Part shown: positions 48,375 through 57,547 of the stretch, one piece after another
How the letters are laid out: each line of letters begins with the position of its first letter
Position numbering within the stretch: position 1 is the stretch's first letter
NCBI RefSeq assembly: GCF_900109515.1
Contig: NZ_FOBD01000005.1
Span: 310,001-374,000 of the forward strand
DNA from: Paenibacillus sp. OK003
GTDB taxonomy: Bacteria > Bacillota > Bacilli > Paenibacillales > Paenibacillaceae
Reading direction: 5' to 3'
DNA: 64,000 bases
Translations under genes and position numbers: made by a program
The notes under the pieces: generated by a model
Databases searched by the model: none
Told to the model about the DNA's origin: nothing
Seen by the model: only the letters and a program-made list of their open reading frames with translations

Positions 48375-48962
48375 TCAAGAGAGAAGAAAGACAAATGCAT
48401 AAGTAAGGGGGAGAAACGCAGCAGCAATGAAGAGGAACTTCTATTCCATTCAAGATGACAATACGTGATGCGCTAAGCTTGCTAAGATCTTGCGACTTGT
48501 ATGACCGATGTGAATCCTGAATGCGACCTGCATACATCGAATACCTCTTTCTTACAACATATGTGGGTTTTGACTTTAAGGTCTGTTGCTCAACTTTCAT
48601 TCAGATCGGACATCTCTCAAATTCATGCGAAGCTACTCCAAACGACAACTTCAAGAGGAAAATGGGTCAAAAACCACATGTTTTATGTCTCCAAAATGAC
48701 AATGGCAAGCTGGAACGATAAGTGCAAACCCCCGCTGTAACAGTACTTTCCGTGTTTTTAAGAGTGAGGATCGAAATAGCATATTTACGGATTCGAAAAT
48801 GATTCATAAACTCAGTATGTAAGCGTTACCAAATGGCGAGGGAAGCAAGGGCCTCACATGATCGAAATGTAGTCCGGGACTCATTCCTTACATTTGAACA
48901 GGAGTGTTTCGCTCTTCTTACAAAACGGACGGATTTTCATTTAGAAAAGGAGGAAACAACTG
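48375..48962. other. Upstream region of the sugar-transport operon
   Basis: 588 bp without a supported gene; short open frames here lack ribosome binding sites. The only recognised element is the cre site at 48818-48831. Confidence 0.45.
48818..48831 (+). promoter_or_regulatory. cre site (CcpA) upstream of sugar-transport operon
   Basis: TGTAAGCGTTACCA fits the cre consensus TGWAARCGYTWNCW at every position, 132 nt before the first permease gene. CcpA would repress or modulate the whole operon when preferred sugars are present. Confidence 0.65.
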
Positions 48963-49934
48963 ATGCAGCCAGAAGGGAAGTCCGCCTTGTCGCAAAACCT
49001 ATCGGTGTACACGATTCCGAGCCGCAAGAAAAATAAATTATGGAGAAGGATGATTCGAAACTGGGAGTTGTATCTGTTTATCGCGCCAGCATTTCTATAC
49101 TTTCTGATTTTTCATTACGGGCCGATGTACGGCATACAAATCGCATTCAAAAACTTTATCCCGACGCTTGGTGTTACGGGAAGCCCGTGGGTTGGGTTCG
49201 ATCATTTTATCCGCTTCTTTAATTCGTATTATTTCTGGGATTTGTTATGGAATACCCTCAGTATCAGCTTGTATGAGCTTGCTATAGGTTTTCCGCTGCC
49301 GATCATTCTGGCGTTAGCCTTCAATGAAGTAAAGGACTCCTTCTTCAAACGTACCGTACAGACGGTCACGTATGCACCACATTTTATTTCGGTCGTAGTC
49401 ATGTCGGGTATGATCATTACCTTCTTGTCACCTTCGTCAGGCATGATTGTCAATTTGGTGGAGGCTCTTGGATTTCAGGCCCCTCAATTTCTGACGGACC
49501 CTGCGTGGTTCAAGACGGTGTACGTACTCTCAGGTGTCTGGCAGAGTGCAGGCTGGGGTACCATTATATACCTCGCAGCTCTCTCGGGTGTGGACCCTCA
49601 ACTGCATGAAGCTGCCGTGGTGGATGGTGCGAGTCGGTTTAAACGGATTCTGCATATTAACATTCCAGCGATCATCCCTACGATCACCATTTTGTTAATT
49701 TTGAATATGGGCAGTATTTTGGGCGTCGGATTCGAGAAAATCTTGCTGCTGCAAAATCCGTTGAACATGGGTTCATCCGATGTCATCTCGACATTTGTCT
49801 ATCGGTCCGGTCTGGTCGATGCACAGTACAGTTTCTCCACAGCTGTAGGATTGTTCAACTCGGTCGTTAATGCGATTCTGCTGATTACGGTCAACCAAAT
49901 TGCACGTCGCACCAGTGAAAACAGCTTGTGGTAA
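48963..49934 (+). CDS. ABC sugar transporter permease (LplB type)
   Basis: A 323-residue permease with six membrane helices and the ATPase-docking EAA loop (EAAVVDGASRFKRILHINIP, about 215-234). It belongs to the LplB-type subfamily of carbohydrate-uptake-1 importers common in Paenibacillus. AAGGAGGAAAC precedes the ATG. It is the first gene of an operon with a second permease and a binding lipoprotein. No ATPase gene is present, so a shared MsmX-like ATPase encoded elsewhere is expected (established for the family). Confidence 0.93.
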   Translation: MQPEGKSALSQNLSVYTIPSRKKNKLWRRMIRNWELYLFIAPAFLYFLIFHYGPMYGIQIAFKNFIPTLGVTGSPWVGFDHFIRFFNSYYFWDLLWNTLSISLYELAIGFPLPIILALAFNEVKDSFFKRTVQTVTYAPHFISVVVMSGMIITFLSPSSGMIVNLVEALGFQAPQFLTDPAWFKTVYVLSGVWQSAGWGTIIYLAALSGVDPQLHEAAVVDGASRFKRILHINIPAIIPTITILLILNMGSILGVGFEKILLLQNPLNMGSSDVISTFVYRSGLVDAQYSFSTAVGLFNSVVNAILLITVNQIARRTSENSLW

Positions 49935-49950
49935 AAGGAGGGGAAAACAC

Positions 49951-50859
49951 ATGTCAACCGCGGTTAAGGAAAGCAGAAGCGATAAAGTGTTCTTATGGTG
50001 CAACTACATCTACCTGACGATAGCGCTCGTCATTGTGCTTTACCCGCTGTTATACATCATTAGCGCCTCAATCAGCGATCCCAAATTTGTAAGCTCCGGT
50101 GAGATGTGGCTGCTACCCAAAGGAATTACGTTTGAAGGGTATGCCCGCGTATTTGAGAACACCAACATCTGGATTGGGTACAAAAATACGATCATCTATA
50201 CTGTCTTAGGTACACTCGTCAACCTGATGGTTACTCTTCCAGCAGCCTACGCGCTCAGCCGCTCTGATTTTGCGGGACGTGGATTCTTCATGGCGATGTT
50301 TATGGTAACGATGTTCTTCAGCGGAGGGCTTGTCCCGAGCTACTTGCTGGTTAAGGATCTTGGTATGGTGAACAGCATTTGGGCACTTATTCTGCCGGGA
50401 GCTGCATCCATCTGGAATATTATCGTATGCCGTACGTTTTTCCAATCGACCATTCCCAAGGAGCTACAGGAGGCGGCCCATATCGACGGGTGTACCAACA
50501 CCCGGTTGTTCATCCGAATTGTGCTTCCGCTCTCCATGCCGATCATTGCTGTAATGGCGCTCTTCTACGGGGTCGGACACTGGAACAGCTATTTCAGTGC
50601 CATGATCTATTTAAATGATTCCTCGAAGTATCCGCTGCAGCTCTTTCTTCGCCAAATCCTGGTACTTCAGGAGATGGCAGCGCAGGGCGGGGGAGCGATC
50701 GATACCTCTTCAGCAACGGCGATGAATTCCAAAGCGGAAATTGCTGCGCTGGTCAAATATGCCGTCATTATTGTTTCAACCTTACCTGTGATTGCGATTT
50801 ATCCATTCCTTCAGCGTTACTTTGTGCAGGGTGTTATGATCGGTTCCGTCAAGGGATGA
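49951..50859 (+). CDS. ABC sugar transporter permease (YtcP/MalG type)
   Basis: A 302-residue permease with six helices and the EAA loop EAAHIDGCTNTRLFIRIVLP. The N-terminal block YLTIALVIVLYPLLYIISAS and C-terminal PFLQRYFVQGVMIGSVKG are typical of YtcP-type partners of LplB. The RBS AAAGGAGGGG fixes the ATG at 49951, 16 nt after the previous stop; the frame's upstream extension overlaps that gene. It forms the membrane channel with the preceding permease. Confidence 0.93.
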   Translation: MSTAVKESRSDKVFLWCNYIYLTIALVIVLYPLLYIISASISDPKFVSSGEMWLLPKGITFEGYARVFENTNIWIGYKNTIIYTVLGTLVNLMVTLPAAYALSRSDFAGRGFFMAMFMVTMFFSGGLVPSYLLVKDLGMVNSIWALILPGAASIWNIIVCRTFFQSTIPKELQEAAHIDGCTNTRLFIRIVLPLSMPIIAVMALFYGVGHWNSYFSAMIYLNDSSKYPLQLFLRQILVLQEMAAQGGGAIDTSSATAMNSKAEIAALVKYAVIIVSTLPVIAIYPFLQRYFVQGVMIGSVKG

Positions 50860-50900
50860 TCTTAAACCATAATCCACACTAAAAAAGGGGAGTTGTCGTC

Positions 50901-52496
50901 ATGAAAAAGCTTCGCAAGGCTTCATCCATTGTACTCTGCCTTACCCTATCCGCAGCATTGCTTGCAGCTTGTGGTTCCAATGAAGATGGAGGTTCTGCGA
51001 CTTCAAATGTCGAAGGGGTCAAAAAAGAAGGATTCCCAATTGTGGACAAACCACTTACGTTAAAGGTCATGTCCCAGGATGCGGGCGTTGCCGACTGGAA
51101 CACGATGCCAGTCCTGCAAGAGATGGAGAAATTGTCAGGCATCAAGCTGGAGTACCAGCTTTCGCCGATCGACAGCTTTGAAACAAAGAAGAACCTGGTA
51201 TTCGCAAGCGGCGATTTACCGGATATGTTCTATGCTGCGGATCTCAAGCCAGCTGAGCAGGTTACTTATGGAACTCAAGGCATTCTGATCCCACTGGAAA
51301 AATACATTGATGAGGGCTATGCCCCGAATATTAAGAAGATTCTCGACGAAAACCCGGATGTTCGCAAATCATTTACAACGCCTGACGGACATATGTATGC
51401 ATTGCCATTTATTGATACGGCTGCCGTGTGGTACAGAGGCCCGATGTGGTATAACGGGGAATTCCTAAAAGCACTTAATGTAGAGGAGCCTAAGACTACG
51501 GAGGAATTATATACGTACCTGAAGCGTGTTAAGGAAGAAGACCCTAACGGCAACGGTCAACAAGATGAAATTCCGCTTACTTCTGTAAAATTGGACGATC
51601 TTCGTATGTACTTCTTCGGATTCTGGGGGATGTACAACGAAGGAATCTACGCGGATAAGGACGGAAAAGTTCACTATCCTTATCAAGAAGAAGGTTACAA
51701 AGGTTATCTGACGTTCATGAACCGCTTGTGGAAAGAAGATTTGCTGGATCATGAGACCTTCTCCCAAACCGGCGATCAGAAAAAAGCAAAAGGCGAAAGC
51801 AACAAGCTTGCGCTGTTCAATGACTACCATCCATACTTCACACTCGGCGGCGAGCCTAGCACAAAACATCCGCTGATGACACCCGTGAAGAGTGAGATCG
51901 CGGACTCACCTGTATACGGTAAACACCCAGGTATATCGGCACGTGGTACCTTTGCTATTACGAGCAGCAACCCGTCCCCTGAGGCAACGATGCGTTGGAT
52001 CGATTATATGTACAGCTATGATGGGGCGACCCTGTTCAATCAAGGTCCTGAAGGTCTGCTGTGGAAATTCAAAGACAAGGAAAATCTCGTAAAAGAGTGG
52101 CTGCCAGTTCCTGGCGGCGGGGATCGTGAGGAATATCGCGGTAAAATCACGCCGAACTATGGCATTTTGACACCGGGTATTAATGATCCGGATATAGCGA
52201 AAGGTCTTCGCACCGAATTTGATGAATGGCTTGACCAGCAGAATCAAGAGAAGTTGGTGCCTATCGGAAAATCACCTTTCCCTAACGTTTATTTAACAAA
52301 TGAAGAGCAAAGCGAAGCGACCGCTTTATTATCTGATCTGGATACGTACGTCAAGCAGATGGAAGCGAAGTTCGTAACAGGCCAGGAGCCGCTGGAGAAC
52401 TGGGATAAGTATATTGCACAGATCAAAAAAATGGGCAGCGACCGTATCGTTGAACTGTATCAAGGGGCCTACGATCGCTGGAACACAGGCCAATAA
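50901..52496 (+). CDS. Extracellular solute-binding lipoprotein (YtcQ/LipO type)
   Basis: A 531-residue lipoprotein with signal peptide and lipobox LLAAC (Cys at about residue 25), followed by a large two-lobed binding protein. It is longer than classical maltose-binding proteins and typical of those paired with LplB/YtcP permeases. It would capture oligosaccharides outside the membrane. Neighbouring fucosidase and GH18 genes suggest a fucosylated or GlcNAc-containing glycan. GGGGAG precedes the ATG. Confidence 0.93.
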   Translation: MKKLRKASSIVLCLTLSAALLAACGSNEDGGSATSNVEGVKKEGFPIVDKPLTLKVMSQDAGVADWNTMPVLQEMEKLSGIKLEYQLSPIDSFETKKNLVFASGDLPDMFYAADLKPAEQVTYGTQGILIPLEKYIDEGYAPNIKKILDENPDVRKSFTTPDGHMYALPFIDTAAVWYRGPMWYNGEFLKALNVEEPKTTEELYTYLKRVKEEDPNGNGQQDEIPLTSVKLDDLRMYFFGFWGMYNEGIYADKDGKVHYPYQEEGYKGYLTFMNRLWKEDLLDHETFSQTGDQKKAKGESNKLALFNDYHPYFTLGGEPSTKHPLMTPVKSEIADSPVYGKHPGISARGTFAITSSNPSPEATMRWIDYMYSYDGATLFNQGPEGLLWKFKDKENLVKEWLPVPGGGDREEYRGKITPNYGILTPGINDPDIAKGLRTEFDEWLDQQNQEKLVPIGKSPFPNVYLTNEEQSEATALLSDLDTYVKQMEAKFVTGQEPLENWDKYIAQIKKMGSDRIVELYQGAYDRWNTGQ

Positions 52497-52529
52497 GAAC
52501 AAGGATTCCAGAAAGAGGTGTGAACAAGG

Positions 52530-53816
52530 ATGCAGAAATGGTTTGAAGAGGCCAAGCTGGGAATATTCATCCACTATGGCATCTATGCTGTGGACGGGGT
52601 TTCGGAATCGTGGTCCTTCTATAATGGAAGGATCTCCTACGAAGAGTACATGAAGCAGCTGGACGGCTTTACGGCATCGAAGTTTAATGCGGAGAAGTGG
52701 GCGGACTTGATTGAGAAATCGGGAGCTCGATACGCCGTGCTGACAACGAAGCATCATGATGGTGTTGCTCTGTGGGATACGCAGTATAGTGACCTCAATG
52801 TCGTTAAACAGACACCAGCGAATCGGGATCTCGTGAGGGAATATGCGGAAGCAATTCGGGAGAAGGGCATACATCTAGGGATGTACTTTTCGCTGATTGA
52901 TTGGTCGCACCCGGATTATCCTAGCGTGTTTGAAGGTGGAAAGGTACCGGAGGATCTCAGCAGTGTCAATCGTCATTCAAGTCCTGTGGATGGTGTTCAG
53001 GATCAGGAGAAATGGAAGAAATTCCTTGAGTTCAATAACCACCAGCTGCGGGAGATCATGACGAATTACGGAAAGGTGGATCTGCTGTGGTTCGATGGGG
53101 ACTGGGAGCGAAGCGCCGAGCAGTGGAATCTGCCGGAGTTCAAGCATTACCTGCAATCTTTTAACCCGGAAGTCATCATCAACTCCCGCCTTCAAGGTTA
53201 TGGGGACTATAAGACGCCGGAGCAAGGTATTCCGATTACAAGACCAGAGGGACCGTGGGAGTTCTGCACCACCATCAACACATCATGGGGCTATGTGCCA
53301 ACAGACCATAAATACAAATCGTTAAATCAGATCATTCGGATGTTCTGTGATTGTATTTCAATGGGGGGCAATATGCTGCTGGATATCGGTCCGCGCGAGG
53401 ATGGCACCATTGATAAGAGGCAGGGGGATGTTCTGCTTGGGCTGGGAGAATGGATCCGAACCCATGAAGAGGCCGTCTTTGGAACGGGTGAAGGTATTAT
53501 GCCTCGCTATTATCTGGGGGGAAGCACCGTATCCGAGGACAGAAAGGCATTGTATCTGTTTGTTTATGACGATCCAAAAGAGAATGTATGCATCAAGGGA
53601 CTATGCAATAAGATCAAGAAGATTACTGTGCTGCATTCGGGCAAAGAACTTAACCATGAGATTCATGGGGGCGTGCCTTGGTTCAATATCCCGGGGACAA
53701 CGTGGATCAAAATGACCCCGGAGGACACACATGAGCAGGTGACGGTTCTTAAGCTCGAATTCGACGAGGAACTGGAAATGTACGGCGGTTCAGGAGCCGT
53801 TGTTACTCATAACTAA
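52530..53816 (+). CDS. GH29 alpha-L-fucosidase (intracellular)
   Basis: A 428-residue GH29 enzyme. It has KLGIFIHYGIYAV at the start of the (beta/alpha)8 barrel, the paired His in TTKHHDGVALWD, MYFSLIDWSHPDY, and the nucleophile Asp in VDLLWFDGDWER. MLLDIGPREDG marks the barrel end, followed by a short beta-sandwich. It hydrolyses alpha-L-fucosides with retention. There is no signal peptide, so it works on imported material. It lies 33 nt after the binding-protein gene in the same operon. Confidence 0.93.
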   Translation: MQKWFEEAKLGIFIHYGIYAVDGVSESWSFYNGRISYEEYMKQLDGFTASKFNAEKWADLIEKSGARYAVLTTKHHDGVALWDTQYSDLNVVKQTPANRDLVREYAEAIREKGIHLGMYFSLIDWSHPDYPSVFEGGKVPEDLSSVNRHSSPVDGVQDQEKWKKFLEFNNHQLREIMTNYGKVDLLWFDGDWERSAEQWNLPEFKHYLQSFNPEVIINSRLQGYGDYKTPEQGIPITRPEGPWEFCTTINTSWGYVPTDHKYKSLNQIIRMFCDCISMGGNMLLDIGPREDGTIDKRQGDVLLGLGEWIRTHEEAVFGTGEGIMPRYYLGGSTVSEDRKALYLFVYDDPKENVCIKGLCNKIKKITVLHSGKELNHEIHGGVPWFNIPGTTWIKMTPEDTHEQVTVLKLEFDEELEMYGGSGAVVTHN

Positions 53817-53822
53817 CATTAC

Positions 53823-53856
53823 GGGAGGGCATGCACCTATAGATGCATGCCTTCCC
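53823..53856 (+). other. Intercistronic hairpin within sugar operon
   Basis: GGGAGGGCATGCA pairs with TGCATGCCTTCCC (one G-T). There is no T-run, and the next RBS follows directly. It may be an mRNA-stabilising or processing hairpin between the fucosidase and CBM9-like genes. Confidence 0.5.
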
Positions 53857-53879
53857 TCATGAAGCGGAGAGAGAGCGAT

Positions 53880-54902
53880 ATGAATCAAAGTGGAGTTCCT
53901 GAGCCGAAAATTGAGTATGCTCCCAAACATTATATATGTAAGCGTGCGCAGGAACCGTTGGTGCTCGACGGCCGCGTAGATAAGGCATTCTGGGGTGCGG
54001 CCGATTGGACGGAGGATTTCGTTGATATCGAAGGCGATCTTCGTCCGAAACCCGGAAAACAGACTCGGGTAAAAATGCTGTGGGATGACGACTATTTCTA
54101 CTTTGCTGCCGAACTGATTGAAGATCAGATATGGGCTACGTTGACCGAGCGGGATTCTGTTATTTTCTATGACAATGATTTTGAGATTTTTATCGATCCC
54201 GACGGGGATACCCATCAATATTATGAGTTCGAGATCAATGCGCTGAATACGGTGTGGGACCTGTTATTGGTGAAGCCATATCGGGATGGAGGACCTCCGG
54301 TCAACGGTTGGGATATCAGCGGTCTTAAGACGGCCGTACATATCGATGGGGAGCTGAACACACCTGGCGCCGCTAACCGAAAATGGAGCGTCGAGGTCGC
54401 GATTCCGTGGACCAGCCTAAAGGAATGTGCAGAAGGCAACCGTCCTCCTGCACCGGGTGAGTTCTGGCGTGTCAACTTCTCACGGGTGGAATGGCAGACC
54501 GAGGTGCAGGATGGTGAGTACCGCAAGGTGCTGAATCCGGATACAGGCAAACCTTATCCGGAGGACAACTGGGTCTGGTCGCCCATGGGTATTATCAACA
54601 TGCATTATCCGGAGCTATGGGGATATGTCGTATTTTCGGATGACGGAACGGATCAGCCCTTTGAGCTGCCAGAAGATGAACGAATTAAATGGGAGCTTCG
54701 CAGACTCTATTACCGTGAACGCAATTATTTTGAAGCCCATGGTGAATTTACACAAGATGTGAAGTTACTTATGGGTGAGGAATCATTGATTTGCCAGCCT
54801 GTAATTGAAACGACCCGTAGCCTATTCCAGATTAGTACGCCTTCCTCGGATGGCACTACCTTAATCTGTATTCGGGAAGACGGAAAGCTGTGGAAGGAGT
54901 GA
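53880..54902 (+). CDS. CBM9-like carbohydrate-binding domain protein
   Basis: A 340-residue protein whose main domain (about 10-250) resembles the CBM9-like/DOMON beta-sandwich: EPLVLDGRVDKAFWGAADWT, KMLWDDDYFYFAAELIEDQI, ...NDFEIFIDPDGDTHQYYEFE and WSVEVAIPWTSL. The C-terminal ~90 residues are less typical. There is no signal peptide or catalytic motif, so it is an intracellular carbohydrate-binding or accessory protein. The start ATG 53880 has GGAGAGAGA upstream; the frame opens to 53847 without an RBS. It ends 7 nt before the transglutaminase-fold gene. Confidence 0.85.
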   Translation: MNQSGVPEPKIEYAPKHYICKRAQEPLVLDGRVDKAFWGAADWTEDFVDIEGDLRPKPGKQTRVKMLWDDDYFYFAAELIEDQIWATLTERDSVIFYDNDFEIFIDPDGDTHQYYEFEINALNTVWDLLLVKPYRDGGPPVNGWDISGLKTAVHIDGELNTPGAANRKWSVEVAIPWTSLKECAEGNRPPAPGEFWRVNFSRVEWQTEVQDGEYRKVLNPDTGKPYPEDNWVWSPMGIINMHYPELWGYVVFSDDGTDQPFELPEDERIKWELRRLYYRERNYFEAHGEFTQDVKLLMGEESLICQPVIETTRSLFQISTPSSDGTTLICIREDGKLWKE

Positions 54903-54909
54903 GCTAGCG

Positions 54910-56886
54910 ATGACCAGCCAAACCTTGGTGTTCTCAATGGATGCACAGTCCTTGGAGCGGATCGAGCAGAAGTTCCAGGAGAAGTTAAACTTTGCAGATA
55001 CCCGTAAAGATAAGCTGTTTCATGTGTTTCAGCAGCCATTAACGGAAGAAGAGGCATGGGCTTTGAAATATGTGTATGCCTACATGCCCGTGAACGACCT
55101 GGCTGATTATGATGGGGAACTGTTCCTCAGTCATGTGCGTCGGGCACTGGATATCCGCAAGCGTGTGCCTTGGGGGGGACGCGTACCAGATCATCTGTTT
55201 CTGCATTTTGTGCTTCCCTATCGAATCAATACAGAGAATATTGAAGATTTCCGTGGCATTATCTTTGATGAGTTGGCTGACCGGACAGCGAAGTTATCCA
55301 TGGCGGATGCCATTCTGGAGACCAATTACTGGTGTCATGAAAAAGCGACTTATATTGGCAGCGATCTGCGAACGATATCGCCGCTGACGATGATTCGAAA
55401 TGCCCGCGGCCGCTGTGGAGAAGAATCCACGCTGGCGGTAGCCGCTCTTCGCAGCATCGGCATACCTGCCCGTCAGGTCTACACACCACGCTGGGCTCAC
55501 TGTGACAGCAATCATGCTTGGGTAGAAGCCTGGGCGGACGGTCAGTGGTATTACATTGGAGCATGTGAGCCGGAAGCTGGATTGAACCAAGGGTGGTTCA
55601 GTCCACCAGCCCGCAGGGCCATGCTGATTAATACGAGAATATTTGCCGACTATCCGGGACCGGAGGATATTACACTCTCCGAGAAGGGATATACGGAGAT
55701 CAATTTACTAGAGAACTATGCGCCAGCGCATACCATCTGCGTGAAGGTGATTAATGAGCAGGGTGCGCCCATGCCTGAAGCGAGTGTCCGCTTTGAGGTA
55801 TACAATAGTGCTGAATTTTATCCCATCGCCGAAATCAAGACGGACGCACAAGGAGAAGCCTCCTTTAAGACAGGCCATGGCGACCTGTTGATTCGTGCGG
55901 TTAGTGGTGGCAAGTGGGGTGAAATTCTATTCAAAGCTCAGGACAGCGATCATATTGAGCTCGTGTTGAATTCGTTAGAGCAGCCATCAGGGATCTTGGA
56001 TTTTGATATGGTTCCTCCTCCGGAAGGGGAGGGAGAAGTGGTGGCTTCGTTACCGGAAGAGAAGATCCGGGATCACAACCGCCGCCTGGAGGAAGGTACG
56101 AAGATTCGGAGTGGATATGAGGATACATTCCTGAGTGAGGAAGATGCATTTGCATTGGCTCGTTTGGCAGGACTGCCTCCGGAGCGGGTATGGGATATTT
56201 TACAGAAAGCACGGGGCAACAGCCGCGAAATCGCAGCTTTCCTAGAGGAACGTTCCAGTGAATTTGGTGAGTGGCCATTACAGTTGCTGGAGTCGATGAA
56301 CGAAAAAGATTTGATCGACACTTTTCGGCCAACACTGGACGATCATCTTATAGGTTCACTTTCACAGCGTGGACCATGGGCAGAAGAGACGTTTGTGAAG
56401 TACATCCTGTGCCCAAGAGTCTCCTATGAAATGATGGTGCCTTATCGATCCGTATTCCAGAATGCTTATTCCGAGGAAGAAGCAGCGGCGTTCAGGGAAG
56501 ATCCTTCGAAGCTTGTATGCAATCTGGAACAGAGCTATTCGTATTATGAGGATCTTCCTAACCTGAAAGGTAAGGGAAACCCTGTAGGTACTTACAGCCT
56601 GATGAAGGGAGATTCACAGTCGCTCGATATTCTGTTTGTCGCGGTGTGCCGCAGTTTGGGCATTCCGGCCCAATTGCATCCGAGCGAGCAGAAACCGCAG
56701 TATCTTAGTGACAAAGGCTGGGAGGATGCGGTGTTCAGTCTCACTTCTTCTCGAAATCAGGAGAGCTCAAGCTGGGGAATGCTGCAGCTTCTCAAGGATT
56801 CAGAGGATCGGGAGGATGCGCCGTCAGCATCCTATGCGGAGAATTCTCGTTGGCCCGTCTGGAGGATGGCGTGTACAAAACGCTGA
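54910..56886 (+). CDS. Transglutaminase-fold protein, N-terminal part (gene split by frameshift)
   Basis: 658 codons, of which the last ~14 are out of frame. The transglutaminase core (about 135-225) has Cys169 in NARGRCGEESTLAVAALRS, His202 in SNHAWVEAW and an acidic third residue in ACEPE (Glu220 where Asp is usual). An Ig/transthyretin-like domain (about 275-350), a helical region and a second degenerate core-like stretch (CRSLGIPAQL) follow. The pattern resembles PNGase-type transglutaminase folds (GRCGE...HVWTE...CDPCE). There is no signal peptide. AAGGAGTG precedes the ATG. The frame breaks near 56843; the remainder is encoded at 56850-57542. Confidence 0.75.
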   Translation: MTSQTLVFSMDAQSLERIEQKFQEKLNFADTRKDKLFHVFQQPLTEEEAWALKYVYAYMPVNDLADYDGELFLSHVRRALDIRKRVPWGGRVPDHLFLHFVLPYRINTENIEDFRGIIFDELADRTAKLSMADAILETNYWCHEKATYIGSDLRTISPLTMIRNARGRCGEESTLAVAALRSIGIPARQVYTPRWAHCDSNHAWVEAWADGQWYYIGACEPEAGLNQGWFSPPARRAMLINTRIFADYPGPEDITLSEKGYTEINLLENYAPAHTICVKVINEQGAPMPEASVRFEVYNSAEFYPIAEIKTDAQGEASFKTGHGDLLIRAVSGGKWGEILFKAQDSDHIELVLNSLEQPSGILDFDMVPPPEGEGEVVASLPEEKIRDHNRRLEEGTKIRSGYEDTFLSEEDAFALARLAGLPPERVWDILQKARGNSREIAAFLEERSSEFGEWPLQLLESMNEKDLIDTFRPTLDDHLIGSLSQRGPWAEETFVKYILCPRVSYEMMVPYRSVFQNAYSEEEAAAFREDPSKLVCNLEQSYSYYEDLPNLKGKGNPVGTYSLMKGDSQSLDILFVAVCRSLGIPAQLHPSEQKPQYLSDKGWEDAVFSLTSSRNQESSSWGMLQLLKDSEDREDAPSASYAENSRWPVWRMACTKR

Positions 56887-57542
56887 TTTATCCCTATGGC
56901 CATACCGATGTTTATAGCGATCCATTTGAGGTTGAACCGGGAGCTTATCGCTTAACGACCGGTATCCGTCTGAAAGATGGAACGGTAAGAGTCCGCTTCA
57001 TCTACTGCAACGTTCGCGCCGGAGACACCACAGAGGTAGCACTGACTTATCGCGAGACGGTGGTAGACATCCCTGTGCTGGGCAAACTGGCAACCGGCAA
57101 TGAGCTGACTCGTCTGGATGGTTCAGAGGTGGTACTGAAGGATCTTTTGGGAGCTGAGGGGGCCATTGCTGCTTGGATTGAAACAGAACGTGAACCGACC
57201 AAACATCTGATTCGTGAGCTGTGTGAGCTGGCTGGGCCGTTGGATAAGCTGGGCGTACCAATCGTGCTGGTGATCGGAGATACGGAATGGAACGCCTCCT
57301 TTGACACTGGGGCTTATCCAAAGCTGCCGGTACGTACGATTTTTGTACGGGATTCCAGCTATGCGTCCTTGTCCGGTTTCATCTCGAAACCTGCCGCTCA
57401 CGAAGCGGGCTATCCGCATCTGTTCGTGCTGGATCATCAGGATCAAATCCGATACTCGGCCTCCGGGTACAAGATTGGTACAGGCAAGGAAGCTCTGCAG
57501 ATTGCTGCTGCGATATCTCAATCATGGAATGGATCGGAGTGA
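56850..57542 (+). CDS. Transglutaminase-fold protein, C-terminal part (after frameshift)
   Basis: 230 codons in the +2 frame, continuing the preceding protein: the frame really opens at about 56844 (FSLARLEDGVYKTLIYPYGH), so one base is missing around 56843-56844. It has a beta-rich segment (YSDPFEVEPGAYRLTTGIRL) and then a thioredoxin/peroxiredoxin-like fold from about LGKLATGNELTRLDGSE to the end, without a CxxC pair. TTG at 56850 is only the first start-like codon and has no RBS. Joined, the two parts give ~877 residues. It is either a true pseudogene or a sequencing error. Confidence 0.65.
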   Translation: MARLEDGVYKTLIYPYGHTDVYSDPFEVEPGAYRLTTGIRLKDGTVRVRFIYCNVRAGDTTEVALTYRETVVDIPVLGKLATGNELTRLDGSEVVLKDLLGAEGAIAAWIETEREPTKHLIRELCELAGPLDKLGVPIVLVIGDTEWNASFDTGAYPKLPVRTIFVRDSSYASLSGFISKPAAHEAGYPHLFVLDHQDQIRYSASGYKIGTGKEALQIAAAISQSWNGSE

Positions 57543-57547
57543 AGAGG

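Noticed and set aside
48501..48740. A 79-codon open frame before the sugar-transport operon.
   Set aside because: No ribosome binding site, unusual composition and overlapping alternative frames; more likely untranslated leader or spacer.
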